Positions 53,078-62,743 are shown, numbered from the stretch's first letter. The stretch is DNA of 64,000 bases from Prado023 sp963753075 (GCA_963753075.1 CAVWAR010000017.1:310001-374000); one strand, 5' to 3'. Numbers and translations are program-made. The notes: a model not told the origin generated them from the sequence alone.

Positions 53078-54766
53078 ATGACCGAGCACGGGCGGGACCA
53101 GTGGGAGCAGGACTATGACGCTGCCCTGGCAGGGGGCCGCGTGCGGGATGCGGACTTCAGCACGCTTTCGGGCGAGGAGGTGCGCCCGGTGTACGGGCCG
53201 GCCGACGGATCAGAGCCGGCACCGCAGATCGGTTGGCCCGGTCAGTTCCCCTACACCCGCGGCCTGCACCCCACTGGCTACCGGGGTCGCCTGTGGACCA
53301 TCCGGCAGTTCGCCGGCTTCGGCAACGCCGAGCAGACCAACGGCCGCTTCCGAGACATCCTGGCAGCCGGGGGCGGCGGGTTGTCGGTGGCCTTCGACAT
53401 GCCGACGCTGATGGGTCGTGACTCCGACGATGCGCTGGCACGCGGTGAGGTCGGGCACTGCGGTGTGGCCATCGACTCCGCGGCCGACATGGAGGTCCTG
53501 TTCTCCGGGATCCCGCTGGGCGAGGTCACGACGTCCATGACGATCTCCGGCCCCGCGGTCCCGATCTTCGCGATGTACGTCGTTGCCGCCGAGCGCCAGG
53601 GCGTGGACATCAGTCGGCTCGACGGGACGCTGCAGACCGACATCTACAAGGAGTACACCGCGCAGAAGGAGTGGCTGTTCGAGCCCGAGCCGCACCTGCG
53701 CCTGATCGGCGACCTGATGGAGTGGGTGGGGGCGAATGTCCCGCGGTACAAGCCGCTGAGTGTCTCCGGGTACCACATCCGGGAGGCCGGATCGACTGCC
53801 GCACAGGAGCTCGCGTTCACGCTGGCCGACGGATTCGGGTACGTCGAGCTGGGGTTGTCCCGAGGTCTGGACGTGGACCAGTTCGCGCCGGGGCTGTCGT
53901 TCTTCTTCGACGCCCACGTGGACTTCTTCGAGGAGATCGCCAAGTTCCGCGCGGCCCGGCGGATCTGGGCCCGATGGCTCCGTGACGAGTTCGGCGCCCA
54001 GACCGAGCGGGCCCAGCGGCTGCGCTTCCACACCCAGACCGCGGGCGTGAGCCTCACCGCTCCGCAGCCGGACAACAACATCGTGCGTACCGCCGTCGAG
54101 GCATTGGCCGCGGTCCTTGGCGGAACCAACTCCCTGCACACAAACGCGTTGGATGAGGTGCTGGCCCTGCCCAGCGATCGGGCCGCCCAGATCGCCCTGC
54201 GGACCCAGCAGGTGATCGCCGAGGAGACCGGGGTGGCCAACGTCGCCGACCCGCTGGGCGGCAGCTGGTACGTCGAGGCCCTGACCGACCGCATGGAGGC
54301 ACAGGCCGAGGCGATCTTTGCCCAGATCCTCGAGCTGGGCAGGGACCGGCATCCCGATGGGGCGCACCCGATCGGGCCGATCACCTCCGGGTTGCTGGCC
54401 GGCATCGAGTCAGGCTGGTTCACGGGCCTGATCGCGGATGCTGCCTTCGACCACCAGCTTGCCGTGGAGGACGGCCGCAAGCGGGTGGTCGGCGTCACGG
54501 TCAACACGGATGCACTCGAGAGTCCGCTGGAGATCCTGCGGGTCTCGCACGAGGTGGAGCGCGCCCAGGTCGAGGCGCTGGGTCGGCGGCGCGCCGAACG
54601 CGATGCCGCCGCCGTCGAGAAGTCCCTGGTCGCGCTTGCTGAGGCGGCGGGCACCCAGGCGAACCTCGTGCCGCTGCTGATCGACGCAGCGCGCGCGGAG
54701 GCGACGCTGGGGGAGATGTGTGACGTCCTCAGGGGCGAGTGGGGGACCTACCGGGAACCGGTCTGA
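53078..54766 (+). CDS. Methylmalonyl-CoA mutase family protein without a B12-binding domain
   Basis: A 562-residue acyl-CoA mutase catalytic subunit. It has the N-terminal PYTRGLHPTGYRGRLWTIRQFAGF block, the barrel core LSVAFDMPTLMGRDSDD and SVSGYHIREAGSTAAQE with the active-site His. The Tyr of the PTxY motif and the Arg of PHLRLIGDL, which bind the carboxylate in methylmalonyl-CoA mutase, are kept, so that substrate is plausible. The protein ends after the linker (GEMCDVLRGEWGTY) and lacks the C-terminal cobalamin domain, like IcmA- and HcmA-type large subunits that need a separate small subunit. No small subunit is in the window. The ATG at 53078 has GGGAGG upstream. Confidence 0.85.
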   Translation: MTEHGRDQWEQDYDAALAGGRVRDADFSTLSGEEVRPVYGPADGSEPAPQIGWPGQFPYTRGLHPTGYRGRLWTIRQFAGFGNAEQTNGRFRDILAAGGGGLSVAFDMPTLMGRDSDDALARGEVGHCGVAIDSAADMEVLFSGIPLGEVTTSMTISGPAVPIFAMYVVAAERQGVDISRLDGTLQTDIYKEYTAQKEWLFEPEPHLRLIGDLMEWVGANVPRYKPLSVSGYHIREAGSTAAQELAFTLADGFGYVELGLSRGLDVDQFAPGLSFFFDAHVDFFEEIAKFRAARRIWARWLRDEFGAQTERAQRLRFHTQTAGVSLTAPQPDNNIVRTAVEALAAVLGGTNSLHTNALDEVLALPSDRAAQIALRTQQVIAEETGVANVADPLGGSWYVEALTDRMEAQAEAIFAQILELGRDRHPDGAHPIGPITSGLLAGIESGWFTGLIADAAFDHQLAVEDGRKRVVGVTVNTDALESPLEILRVSHEVERAQVEALGRRRAERDAAAVEKSLVALAEAAGTQANLVPLLIDAARAEATLGEMCDVLRGEWGTYREPV

Positions 54767-54807
54767 CCCGTTCCGCAGCATCGCCGTTGCAGTGGGAGAA
54801 TGCCGCC

Positions 54808-55746
54808 ATGAGCAGCATGCCTGGATACGGAGCAGTGGACCTCGGCGCATTGGCGGCGGCACGGGAGGCGCAGGCGCAGGCCGAGGCGCGTGCCACCCAG
54901 CGGACGGCGAACCCCGGAGCCGCACCGGTCGTCATGGATGTCACCGACGCGACCTTCCAGACCGAGGTGATGGACCTCTCGATGCAGGTCCCCGTCGTCC
55001 TGGATCTGTGGGCCACCTGGTGCGGGCCATGCAAGACGCTGTCGCCGATCCTGGAGAAGCTGGCCGAGGAGTACGGCGGTCGGTGGGTGCTGGCCAAGGT
55101 CGACGTGGACGCCAACCCGGCCATCGCCCAGGCCTTCCAGGTGCAGTCGATCCCGAGTGTGTTCGCGGTTCTCGGGGGACGTCCGATGCCCCTGTTCCAG
55201 GGCGCGCTTCCTGAGCCCCAGGTGCGCGCGTACCTTGACGAGCTGCTCAAGGTGGCCGAGTCCAACGGCATCAATGGCAGCGTGGCCGGCGCTCCCGGAA
55301 GTCCGGCTGAGGACGTGCCCGTCGAGGAGCCGGTGGACCCGCGGATGGACGCTGCCTACGACGCCATCGAGGCAGGGGACTGGGCGGCAGCCAGGGCGGC
55401 CTACCAGTCGATCCTGGACAGCTCTCCGGCTGACCCCGTGGCCACCGCCGGCCTGGCCCTCGTCGGGGTGTTCGAGCGCGTCGCTGGGGCTGATCACGTC
55501 GCCGTGCTCAGCGCTGCGGATTCCGACCCCGATGACCTCGCGGCCCAGGAGCGGGCCGCTGATGTGCTGGTCCTCGACGGGAGCCCGGTCGAGGCGTTCG
55601 CACGGCTGACCGGGGCGATCCGGTTCGCCGCCGGCCCAGACCGCGACCGGCTGCGAACCCACCTGCTCGAGCTCTTCGACGTCGTCGGCCCGGAGGACCC
55701 GTCAGTCGCCCGGGCGCGCATCGACCTGGCCAACGCGCTGTTCTGA
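54808..55746 (+). CDS. Thioredoxin-domain protein with TPR-like C terminus (CnoX/Rv1324-like)
   Basis: Residues about 45-155 form a thioredoxin domain with active site WATWCGPCKTLSP and the cis-Pro segment QSIPSVFAV. The C-terminal half (about 190-312) is helical with tetratricopeptide-like pairs (AAYDAIEAGDWAAARAAYQSIL). The arrangement equals that of the co-chaperone CnoX (YbbN) and of Rv1324, its positional equivalent. It probably protects proteins from oxidative damage and hands them to chaperones. The ATG lies 6 nt after GAGAAT, a possible leaderless -10. It converges with glgB, with a 20-nt gap. Confidence 0.88.
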   Translation: MSSMPGYGAVDLGALAAAREAQAQAEARATQRTANPGAAPVVMDVTDATFQTEVMDLSMQVPVVLDLWATWCGPCKTLSPILEKLAEEYGGRWVLAKVDVDANPAIAQAFQVQSIPSVFAVLGGRPMPLFQGALPEPQVRAYLDELLKVAESNGINGSVAGAPGSPAEDVPVEEPVDPRMDAAYDAIEAGDWAAARAAYQSILDSSPADPVATAGLALVGVFERVAGADHVAVLSAADSDPDDLAAQERAADVLVLDGSPVEAFARLTGAIRFAAGPDRDRLRTHLLELFDVVGPEDPSVARARIDLANALF

Positions 55747-55766
55747 GACCGGCGGTCAGGCCCCGC

Positions 55767-58052
55767 TCAGTCGGCGATCTCCTCGACCACCTGGCCGGTC
55801 GCGACGCCCTCGTAGCGCAGCCACACCGTGGCCAGCGGCGGCAAAGTCACCATGGACGAAGCGGGCCGGCCGTGCCACGGCTCCTCGACGGCCTCCACCC
55901 CACCGAAGTTGCCCACTCCGGAGCCGCCGTAGGCCTCGGCGTCGGTGTTGAGCACCTCACGCCAGTGGCCGGTCTCGGGCAGCCCGAGCCGGTAGTCGCC
56001 ACGAACCACGGGGGAGAAGTTGGTCACGGAGGCCAGGAGCGTCCCGTCAGCGCCCAGCCGCAGCCACGAGAAGACGTTGCCGGACGCGTCATTGGCGTCG
56101 ATCCACTGGAAGCCCTCTGGGGTGTTGTCCTGGTCCCACAGGGCGGGGGTCTCCCGGTAGATGCCGTTCATGTCCCGGACGCAGTGCTGCACGCCGTAGT
56201 GGTCCTGGTACTCGCACAGCCACCACTCGAGGCCACGTTCCTCGCTCCACTCGGAGGTCTGGGCGAACTCCGAGCCCATGAACAGCAGCTGCTTGCCGGG
56301 GTGGGCCCACATGTAGCCCAAGTAGGCGCGCAGGTTGGCATTCTTCTGCCAGCGGTCGCCGGGCATCTTCTGGACCAAGGAGCCCTTGCCGTGCACGACC
56401 TCGTCATGGGAGATCGGGAGCACGAAGTTCTCACTCCAGGCGTAGACCATGGCGAACGTCATCTCGTGGTGGTGCCACATGCGGTGCACCGGCTCGTGCG
56501 AGATGTAGTCCAGCGAGTCGTTCATCCAGCCCATGTTCCACTTCAGGCCGAAGCCCAGCCCGCCCAGGTACGTCGGGCGCGTGACCCCGGGCCAGGAGGT
56601 GGATTCCTCAGCGATCGTCACGGCGCCGGGTACCCGCTTGTAGACGGTGGCGTTCATCTCCTGCAGGAAGGCCACGGCGTCGAGGTTCTCCCGGCCGCCG
56701 TACTGGTTGGGCAGCCACTCGCCATCCTCGCGCGAGTAGTCCAGGTAGAGCATCGAGGCCACGGCGTCCACACGCAGCCCGTCGATGTGGTACTCCTCAA
56801 GCCAGTAGATGGCGTTGGAGACCAGGAAGTTGCGGACCTCGGTTCGACCGAAGTCGAACACGTAGGTGCCCCAGTCCGGCTGCTCGCCCCTGCGCGGGTC
56901 GGCATGTTCGTACAACGCCGTCCCGTCGAAGCGTGCCAGTGCCCAGGCATCCTTGGGGAAGTGCGCCGGGACCCAGTCGAGCAGGACTCCGATCCCAGCC
57001 TGGTGCAGGGCGTCGACGACGAACCGGAAGTCGTCCGGGCTGCCGAACCGCGAGGTCGGCGCGAAGTAGGAGGTGACCTGGTAGCCCCAGCTCGGCGCAT
57101 AGGGATGCTCCGCGACCGGCATCAGCTCGACGTGCGTGAAGCCCATCTCGGTGACGTAGGCGACCAGCTGCTCCGCGATCTCACGGTAGGACAGGCCAAG
57201 TCGCCACGAGCCGAGGTGCACCTCGTAGACGCTCATCGCCGAGTTGATGACATCGGCCTGGGCACGAGTCTCGAGCCAATCGACGTCGCCCCACTCGTAG
57301 GCTGATGTGTAGACGATCGACCCGGTGGACGGCGGCACCTCGGTGGCGAAGGCCATCGGGTCCGCCTTGTCCCGCCAGACCCAGTCCTTGCCCAGGATCG
57401 AGAACTTGTAGGTGGTCCCGTCGCCCACGTTCGGGATGAACAGCTCCCAGATGCCGGTGCTGCCCATGGAACGCATGGGATGCCCGGTGCCGTCCCAGCC
57501 GTTGAAGTCGCCAACCACCCGCACGCCCTCGGCGTTCGGCGCCCAGACGGCGAACGAGGTGCCGGTGATGGGGCCGAACGGGCTGTCGTAGGTGCGCACG
57601 TGCGCCCCGAGAGTCTTCCAGAGCTCCTCGTGGCGTCCCTCACCGATCAGGTGCAGGTCGAGCTCGCCCAGCGTCGGCAGGTAGCGGTACGGGTCGTCTG
57701 CCGGGATCAGGCCCTGGCCGTAGTCGACGTCGATCGTGTAGGCGGGCACGACGTCGCCCGGCACGACTGCCACCCAGACACCGCGGTGCTCGTGGACCAT
57801 GTCGTGCCGCCCCTCGGGCGTGACCACGATCACTTCCTTGGCCAACGGGCGAAGCACCCGTATCGTCACGCCGCCGTCGTAGGGATGTGCGCCCAGGATC
57901 GAGTGCGGGCTGGCGCTGGCGCCGTCGACGAGCCGGTCCACATCGCCGGTGCTGACCGGCTGGATCGCAGGGCCAGCCGGCACCGCGGCTGCCTTCGCCT
58001 TCGCACTCCTCTTCGCCTTGCCCGGGTCTGCGGGGGTGTTGGACGGGGTCAT
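55767..58052 (-). CDS. glgB: 1,4-alpha-glucan branching enzyme
   Basis: A GH13 enzyme that makes alpha-1,6 branches in glycogen-like glucan. Its 761 residues comprise an N-terminal extension with an Ala/Lys-rich tail, CBM48 modules (ASPHSILGAHPYDGG, TSFAVWAPNAEGVRVVGDFNGW in pieces), and the catalytic barrel with YHIDGLRVDAVASMLY (nucleophile Asp), AEESTSWP (acid Glu) and LPISHDEVVHGKGS. The start overlaps the glgE stop by 4 nt (ATGA). With GlgE it forms the trehalose-to-glucan route of actinobacteria. Confidence 0.96.
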   Translation of the reverse strand: MTPSNTPADPGKAKRSAKAKAAAVPAGPAIQPVSTGDVDRLVDGASASPHSILGAHPYDGGVTIRVLRPLAKEVIVVTPEGRHDMVHEHRGVWVAVVPGDVVPAYTIDVDYGQGLIPADDPYRYLPTLGELDLHLIGEGRHEELWKTLGAHVRTYDSPFGPITGTSFAVWAPNAEGVRVVGDFNGWDGTGHPMRSMGSTGIWELFIPNVGDGTTYKFSILGKDWVWRDKADPMAFATEVPPSTGSIVYTSAYEWGDVDWLETRAQADVINSAMSVYEVHLGSWRLGLSYREIAEQLVAYVTEMGFTHVELMPVAEHPYAPSWGYQVTSYFAPTSRFGSPDDFRFVVDALHQAGIGVLLDWVPAHFPKDAWALARFDGTALYEHADPRRGEQPDWGTYVFDFGRTEVRNFLVSNAIYWLEEYHIDGLRVDAVASMLYLDYSREDGEWLPNQYGGRENLDAVAFLQEMNATVYKRVPGAVTIAEESTSWPGVTRPTYLGGLGFGLKWNMGWMNDSLDYISHEPVHRMWHHHEMTFAMVYAWSENFVLPISHDEVVHGKGSLVQKMPGDRWQKNANLRAYLGYMWAHPGKQLLFMGSEFAQTSEWSEERGLEWWLCEYQDHYGVQHCVRDMNGIYRETPALWDQDNTPEGFQWIDANDASGNVFSWLRLGADGTLLASVTNFSPVVRGDYRLGLPETGHWREVLNTDAEAYGGSGVGNFGGVEAVEEPWHGRPASSMVTLPPLATVWLRYEGVATGQVVEEIAD

Positions 58053-60082
58053 GACATCCTCTCCAGGACTACGGCGTGTGCACAGGTGAAATTCGGGTCG
58101 AGTCGTATGTAGTTGTCGGCTCCCCACGCCCAGGTCTGCTCGGTGATCAGGTCGCGGGCCACGACGCGCTCGTCGGCACCGAAGCCCAGCGCGGCGAGGT
58201 CGAGGTGCAGCACGCCCGCCTGGGGGCTGTTGGGATCAAGGACGCAGGCGACCACGACGACGTCTTCGCCGTGCCGCTTGGACCAGGCGATCATCTGGGA
58301 GTTGTCGATCTGCTCGAACCGCAGGTTGCGCAGCTCGTGCAGGGCCGGGTGGTCGCGGCGGATCTGGTTGAGCATCGTGAGGTACGGCACCAAGCTGGTG
58401 TGTGAGGCCGCGGCCCAGTCCCGGGGGCGGTACTGGAACTTCTCCGAGTCGAGGTACTCCTCCTTGCCGGGCGCCAGGGCCTTGTGCTCGAACACCTCGA
58501 ACCCGGCGTAGACGCCGTAGCTCGGGGCCAGCAGGGCAGCCAGTGTGGCTCGGATGGCGAATGCAGCCTTGTTGCCCGACTGGAGGAAGAACGGGTTGAT
58601 GTCCGGGGTGTTCACGAAGCAGTTGGGGCGCATGTAGTCGGCGGCCCCAGTGCTCAGTTCCGTGAAGTAGGTCTCAAGCTCCCACTTCGTGTTCCGCCAG
58701 GTGAAGTACGTGTAGCTCTGCTGGAACCCGACCGTGCCCAGGGTTCGCATCATCGCCGGACGGGTGAACGCCTCGGCCAGGAACAGCACATCGGGGTCCG
58801 TGGCATAGATGCGCGCGAACAGCACCTCCCAGAACGCCACGGCCTTGGTGTGCGGGTTGTCGACGCGGAAGATGCGCACACCCTTGCCCATCCACAGGCG
58901 CAGGATCCGCTCGCACTCGTCGACGAGTCCGTCGAAGTCGGCATCGAAGGCGATCGGGTAGATGTCCTGGTACTTCTTCGGAGGGTTCTCGGCGTAGGCG
59001 ATCGTGCCGTCGGCCCGGTGCACGAACCACTCGGGGTGCGCGGTGACCCACGGGTGATCCGGGGAAGCCTGGAGCGCGAAGTCCAGGGCGATCTCGAGGC
59101 CGTTGTCCGCGGCGACGGCCATGAAGTGCTCGAAGTCCTCCATGGTCCCGAGGTCGGGGTGCACTGTGTCATGCCCGCCCGCCTCGGAGCCGATCGCCCA
59201 CGGGGAGCCCGGGTCGTCCGGGCCGGGGGTCAGCGTGTTGTTCGGCCCCTTGCGGAAGGTGTGGCCGATGGGGTGGATCGGGGGCAGGTACACGACGTCG
59301 AAGCCCATGGCCGCGACTCCCGGAAGGCGCGTGGCAGCAGTGCGGAACGTCCCGGAGCGTGGGGGGTTGAGCGTGGCGCCCTCGGAGCGGGGGAAGAACT
59401 CGTACCAGGCGCCGTAGAGGGCCCGAGCCCGCTCCACACGCACGGGATACGGGCCGTGCCACGAGGGCAGCTCCCGCAGCGGGAAGGCCTGCAGCGCATC
59501 CTGGACTGCCGGGGCCTCGGCGGCATAGAGGCGCTGCTCGGCAGTCTCCTCGGTGTCGCGCATCGCGGCCGCACCCTCGGTGAGCACCTTGCGGGCATGC
59601 TCGTTGCCCGCGCTGGCCGCCGCCCGGTCGAGGACCCGCGCACCCTCCTCGAGCTCGAGCTCGACATCGATCCCGGCCGGCAGCTTGATCTCCGCCTTGT
59701 GCTTCCAGGTCTCGTAGGGATCGCCCCAGGTGATGATGTAGTAGCCCCAGTCACCCTCCGACCCCAACTGCACCTCGACCGTCCAGCGGTCGGGCTCGGT
59801 GGGGCCGACCTCACGCATCCGCCGCAGCGGAGCATCCGGCGAGCCGATGTCGAAGTCGGTGTCGCTGAACCCGGGAGGGATGAACTGGGCCTCGACGCCC
59901 ATGGCATCGTGGCCCTCGCGGAACGCGGTGACAGACACCGGGAGGGTCTCGCCCACCACCGCCTTCACCGGGTAACGGCCGCCTTCCACGACGGGGCTGA
60001 CATCTATGGCGGGGTAGCGACCGATCACCTGCGTGACGGTACTACCCGGGGGCACCACAGTGCCTGTTGATAGGTGCCGCAT
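58049..60082 (-). CDS. glgE: Alpha-1,4-glucan:maltose-1-phosphate maltosyltransferase
   Basis: A GH13_3 enzyme that extends alpha-1,4-glucan with maltosyl units from maltose-1-phosphate. It has 677 residues from ATG 60082. The N-terminal domain begins GRYPAIDVSPVVEGGRYP. The catalytic barrel has YLPPIHPIGHTFRKG, the nucleophile in GVRIFRVDNPHTKA and the acid Glu in LFLAEAFTRP. Only the C-terminal 1,4-glucan domain follows. The frame is open to 60166, but that would overlap the divergent regulator, and homology starts near the chosen ATG. glgB follows in the same transcript. A trehalose synthase/maltokinase pair is not in the window. Confidence 0.95.
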   Translation of the reverse strand: MRHLSTGTVVPPGSTVTQVIGRYPAIDVSPVVEGGRYPVKAVVGETLPVSVTAFREGHDAMGVEAQFIPPGFSDTDFDIGSPDAPLRRMREVGPTEPDRWTVEVQLGSEGDWGYYIITWGDPYETWKHKAEIKLPAGIDVELELEEGARVLDRAAASAGNEHARKVLTEGAAAMRDTEETAEQRLYAAEAPAVQDALQAFPLRELPSWHGPYPVRVERARALYGAWYEFFPRSEGATLNPPRSGTFRTAATRLPGVAAMGFDVVYLPPIHPIGHTFRKGPNNTLTPGPDDPGSPWAIGSEAGGHDTVHPDLGTMEDFEHFMAVAADNGLEIALDFALQASPDHPWVTAHPEWFVHRADGTIAYAENPPKKYQDIYPIAFDADFDGLVDECERILRLWMGKGVRIFRVDNPHTKAVAFWEVLFARIYATDPDVLFLAEAFTRPAMMRTLGTVGFQQSYTYFTWRNTKWELETYFTELSTGAADYMRPNCFVNTPDINPFFLQSGNKAAFAIRATLAALLAPSYGVYAGFEVFEHKALAPGKEEYLDSEKFQYRPRDWAAASHTSLVPYLTMLNQIRRDHPALHELRNLRFEQIDNSQMIAWSKRHGEDVVVVACVLDPNSPQAGVLHLDLAALGFGADERVVARDLITEQTWAWGADNYIRLDPNFTCAHAVVLERMS

Positions 60083-60159
60083 CGCCACCGGCGCAGGACT
60101 GATCTCCGGAACAGCCGCTGGCGCGTGCGGGGCGGTAGCGTGCGCGCGGGAGGTGGGCC

Positions 60160-61194
60160 GTGGCAACGACCGTTCGTGATGTCGCCGAGCTGGCCGGCGT
60201 CTCGACCGCCACAGTCTCCCGGGCGCTGCACGGGCACCGGTCGATCTCCGAGGCCACCCGAATCAAGGTGGAGCAGGCCGCCTCACAGCTGGGCTACTCC
60301 CTACCCGCGCAGGCCGAGGATCGGGCCCGCGTGGTGGTCGTGATGCCGTACCTGGACCGGTGGTACTTCGCCAATGCCCTCGACGGTGCCGAGCGGGTGT
60401 TCACCGACAAGGGAATCACGGTGCAGGTCCTGCGACTGCTGGACCTCGATGATCGGCGACGTGCACTGCTGGGTGACATCCCGCGCCGTGAGGCCGACGG
60501 GGTGCTGCTGGTCAACGTCCCACCTGCGCCGGATGAAGCCGCGCTTCTGGCGGACCGGCGGATCCCACTGGTGCTCCTGGGTGCGACCCACCCGGAGGTG
60601 CCGAGCGTGGAGATCGATGACGTGGCAGCGGCCAGGGCCGCCACGGCGCACCTCATCGCTCTCGGGCATCGGCGCCTGGGCCTGATCTCTGGTCGACCGT
60701 TCGAGCGGATCCCCTTCAGGGCCCCGCGGGAGCGCAAGCGTGGCTTCCTGCTGGCCTTGCGCGACGCTCGGCTTCCGTGGGATCGCGAACTGGAGGTGAG
60801 CGCTGACTTCACTGCGGCCGGCGCCCATCGGGCCGCGAGGTCCCTGCTCGACCGGCCCGACCGGCCGACCGCGGTGCTCGCCGAGAGCGATGAGATGGCC
60901 TTCGGCGTGATGACCGCAGCCCGCGGCCTGGGTCTGCAGATCCCGGAGGACCTGTCGGTGGTGGGGATCGATGACCATGACGTGTCCGCGCCCATGGGGC
61001 TGACCACAGTGGCCCAACCGGTGCGGACCCTCGGCGAGCTGGCGGCGCTCCAGCTCGCGGGGATGATCGCCGACCACACCGGGTCCGCTCCCTCCGCGCG
61101 GGTTGTTGTCCCCACCATGCTGGTGGTGCGCGCCACCAGCGCGCCGCCGGGCCAGGCGCGGCCCGCACCGGCTGGGCGCCGCCGAGGGCGGTGA
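60160..61194 (+). CDS. LacI-family transcriptional regulator
   Basis: A 344-residue repressor. It has an N-terminal helix-turn-helix (TVRDVAELAGVSTATVSRAL), the hinge IKVEQAASQLGY, and a periplasmic-binding-protein-like sugar-sensing domain ending VVPTMLVVRATS. The GTG at 60160 has GGGAGG upstream and a TAGCGT box about 20 nt earlier. It sits between glgE (divergent) and the alpha-glucoside ABC importer (downstream), so it probably controls one or both in response to a maltose- or trehalose-like sugar. Confidence 0.9.
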   Translation: MATTVRDVAELAGVSTATVSRALHGHRSISEATRIKVEQAASQLGYSLPAQAEDRARVVVVMPYLDRWYFANALDGAERVFTDKGITVQVLRLLDLDDRRRALLGDIPRREADGVLLVNVPPAPDEAALLADRRIPLVLLGATHPEVPSVEIDDVAAARAATAHLIALGHRRLGLISGRPFERIPFRAPRERKRGFLLALRDARLPWDRELEVSADFTAAGAHRAARSLLDRPDRPTAVLAESDEMAFGVMTAARGLGLQIPEDLSVVGIDDHDVSAPMGLTTVAQPVRTLGELAALQLAGMIADHTGSAPSARVVVPTMLVVRATSAPPGQARPAPAGRRRGR

Positions 61195-61369
61195 CGACCT
61201 CGATCCGGCGTATCGGGCTGACCGGCCGCCGGGCCGCCGTTACCGAATCGTTATCACTTGCACTGGTGTTGCACTCCGCTTGTCCGGCCTGCCGGCCCCT
61301 CTGCGGGCCATGCTGGCACCACGGGCGGTACCCCGCTCTGAATCAACATGACAAAGGAGTCACGGTTCC
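61195..61369 (+). promoter_or_regulatory. Leader region of the sugar ABC importer
   Basis: About 175 bp between the regulator and the binding-protein gene. It holds a direct repeat of TTGCAC (61259-61264 and 61270-61275) and a pair CGTTACCG/CGTTATCA (61238-61257). These are possible -35 or regulator contacts; no clear LacI-type palindrome or -10 box was found. AAAGGAGT precedes the next start. Confidence 0.35.
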
Positions 61370-62731
61370 ATGACTAGATCTCCCCGCTCCAAGTGGCTCG
61401 CCGCCGCCGCCGGAGCCTCCAGCCTCGCGCTGGTCCTCTCTGCGTGCTCGTCGGGCTCTGACGAGGCCGCCGACAGCGGCGCGTCAAGCGACACCGATTG
61501 CACCGCATACGAGTCGTACGGTGACCTGTCCGGCACGGAGGTCGGCGTTTACGCCTCCATCCTCAGCCCTGAGCTGGAGATGTACGAGGCGGCCTACGTG
61601 CCGTTCGAGGAATGCACCGGCGCGAACATCAAGTTCGAGGGCTCCAACGAGTTCGAGGCCCAGCTCAAGGTGCGCGAGAAGGCGGGCAACCCGCCCGACA
61701 TCGCGCTGATCCCGCAGCCCGGCCTGCTGCAGAACATGGTCGGTACCGGCTCCGTGAAGGCGCCCTCGGCGACGACTCTGGCCAACGCCACAGAGGGCTG
61801 GTCGCAGGACTGGATCGACCTGGGCACCGTTGACGGAACTTTCTATGGCGCTCCCAACAGCTCGAACGTGAAGTCGTTCGTGTGGTACTCGCCGACGATG
61901 TTCGCCGACAACGGGTGGGCGATCCCCACGACATGGGACGAGCTCAAGACGCTGACCGACGACATCGTCGCCTCCGAGGTGGTCGACAAGCCGTGGTGCG
62001 CGGGTATCGGCTCCGGCGACGCGACCGGATGGCCGCTGACCGACTGGGTCGAGGACGTCATGCTGCGCCTGTACGGCCCAGAGGTCTTCGACCAGTGGGT
62101 GAGCCACGAGATCCCGTTCAACGACCCGCAGGTCGTTGCGTCCCTCGACGAGGTCGGCTACTTCATGCAGAACGACCAGTACGTCAACGGTGGCTACGGC
62201 GACGTGAAGTCGATCGCCTCGACCACCTTCCAGGACGGCGGGCTGCCGATCCTTGATGGCTTCTCGTGCGCGATGCACCGTCAGGCGCAGTTCTATGGCG
62301 GCCAGTGGGGTCCGGATGTGACGATCGCTCCGGATGGCGACGTCTGGGCCTTCTACTTGCCGGCGGTTTCAGTCGACCAGAAGCCGGTCCTGACCGGCGG
62401 TGAGTTCGTGACTGCATTCGCTGATCGCCCCGAGGTTGTGGCCGCCCAGGAGTGGTTCGCGACCGCGGACTACGCGAACTCGGTGGCACGGAACAGCACC
62501 GGGTTGGCGAGCTCGCACAAGGGTGCCGACCCTGCGCTGTACGAGGGTCTCGCCAAGCTTGCCGTGGAAATCTTCCAGGATCCGGCGGCTCAGGTCCGCT
62601 TCGACGGCTCGGACAATATGCCGTCGGCAGTCGGCCAGGGGTCGTTCTGGGTCGGGATGACCGACTGGATCACGGGCAAGTCGACGCAGGACACGCTCGA
62701 CTTCATCGAGGAGTCGTGGCCTGCGTCCTGA
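61370..62731 (+). CDS. Sugar ABC transporter substrate-binding lipoprotein
   Basis: An extracellular family-1 solute-binding protein of 453 residues. A lipoprotein signal peptide ends at LVLSAC, with Cys26 as the lipidated residue. The mature part resembles the AglE group for alpha-glucosides: KVREKAGNPPDIALIPQPG near the N terminus and TWDELKTLTDDIV in the middle. The neighbouring LacI gene and glgB-glgE support an alpha-glucoside such as maltose or trehalose. ATG 61370 follows AAAGGAGT at normal spacing. Confidence 0.9.
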   Translation: MTRSPRSKWLAAAAGASSLALVLSACSSGSDEAADSGASSDTDCTAYESYGDLSGTEVGVYASILSPELEMYEAAYVPFEECTGANIKFEGSNEFEAQLKVREKAGNPPDIALIPQPGLLQNMVGTGSVKAPSATTLANATEGWSQDWIDLGTVDGTFYGAPNSSNVKSFVWYSPTMFADNGWAIPTTWDELKTLTDDIVASEVVDKPWCAGIGSGDATGWPLTDWVEDVMLRLYGPEVFDQWVSHEIPFNDPQVVASLDEVGYFMQNDQYVNGGYGDVKSIASTTFQDGGLPILDGFSCAMHRQAQFYGGQWGPDVTIAPDGDVWAFYLPAVSVDQKPVLTGGEFVTAFADRPEVVAAQEWFATADYANSVARNSTGLASSHKGADPALYEGLAKLAVEIFQDPAAQVRFDGSDNMPSAVGQGSFWVGMTDWITGKSTQDTLDFIEESWPAS

Positions 62732-62743
62732 TCAAGCACTAGT

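Noticed and set aside
55872..57305. Long antisense open frame inside glgB (and similarly 58484-60070 inside glgE)
   Set aside because: Codon-position bias belongs to the sense genes; the antisense products show no motif.
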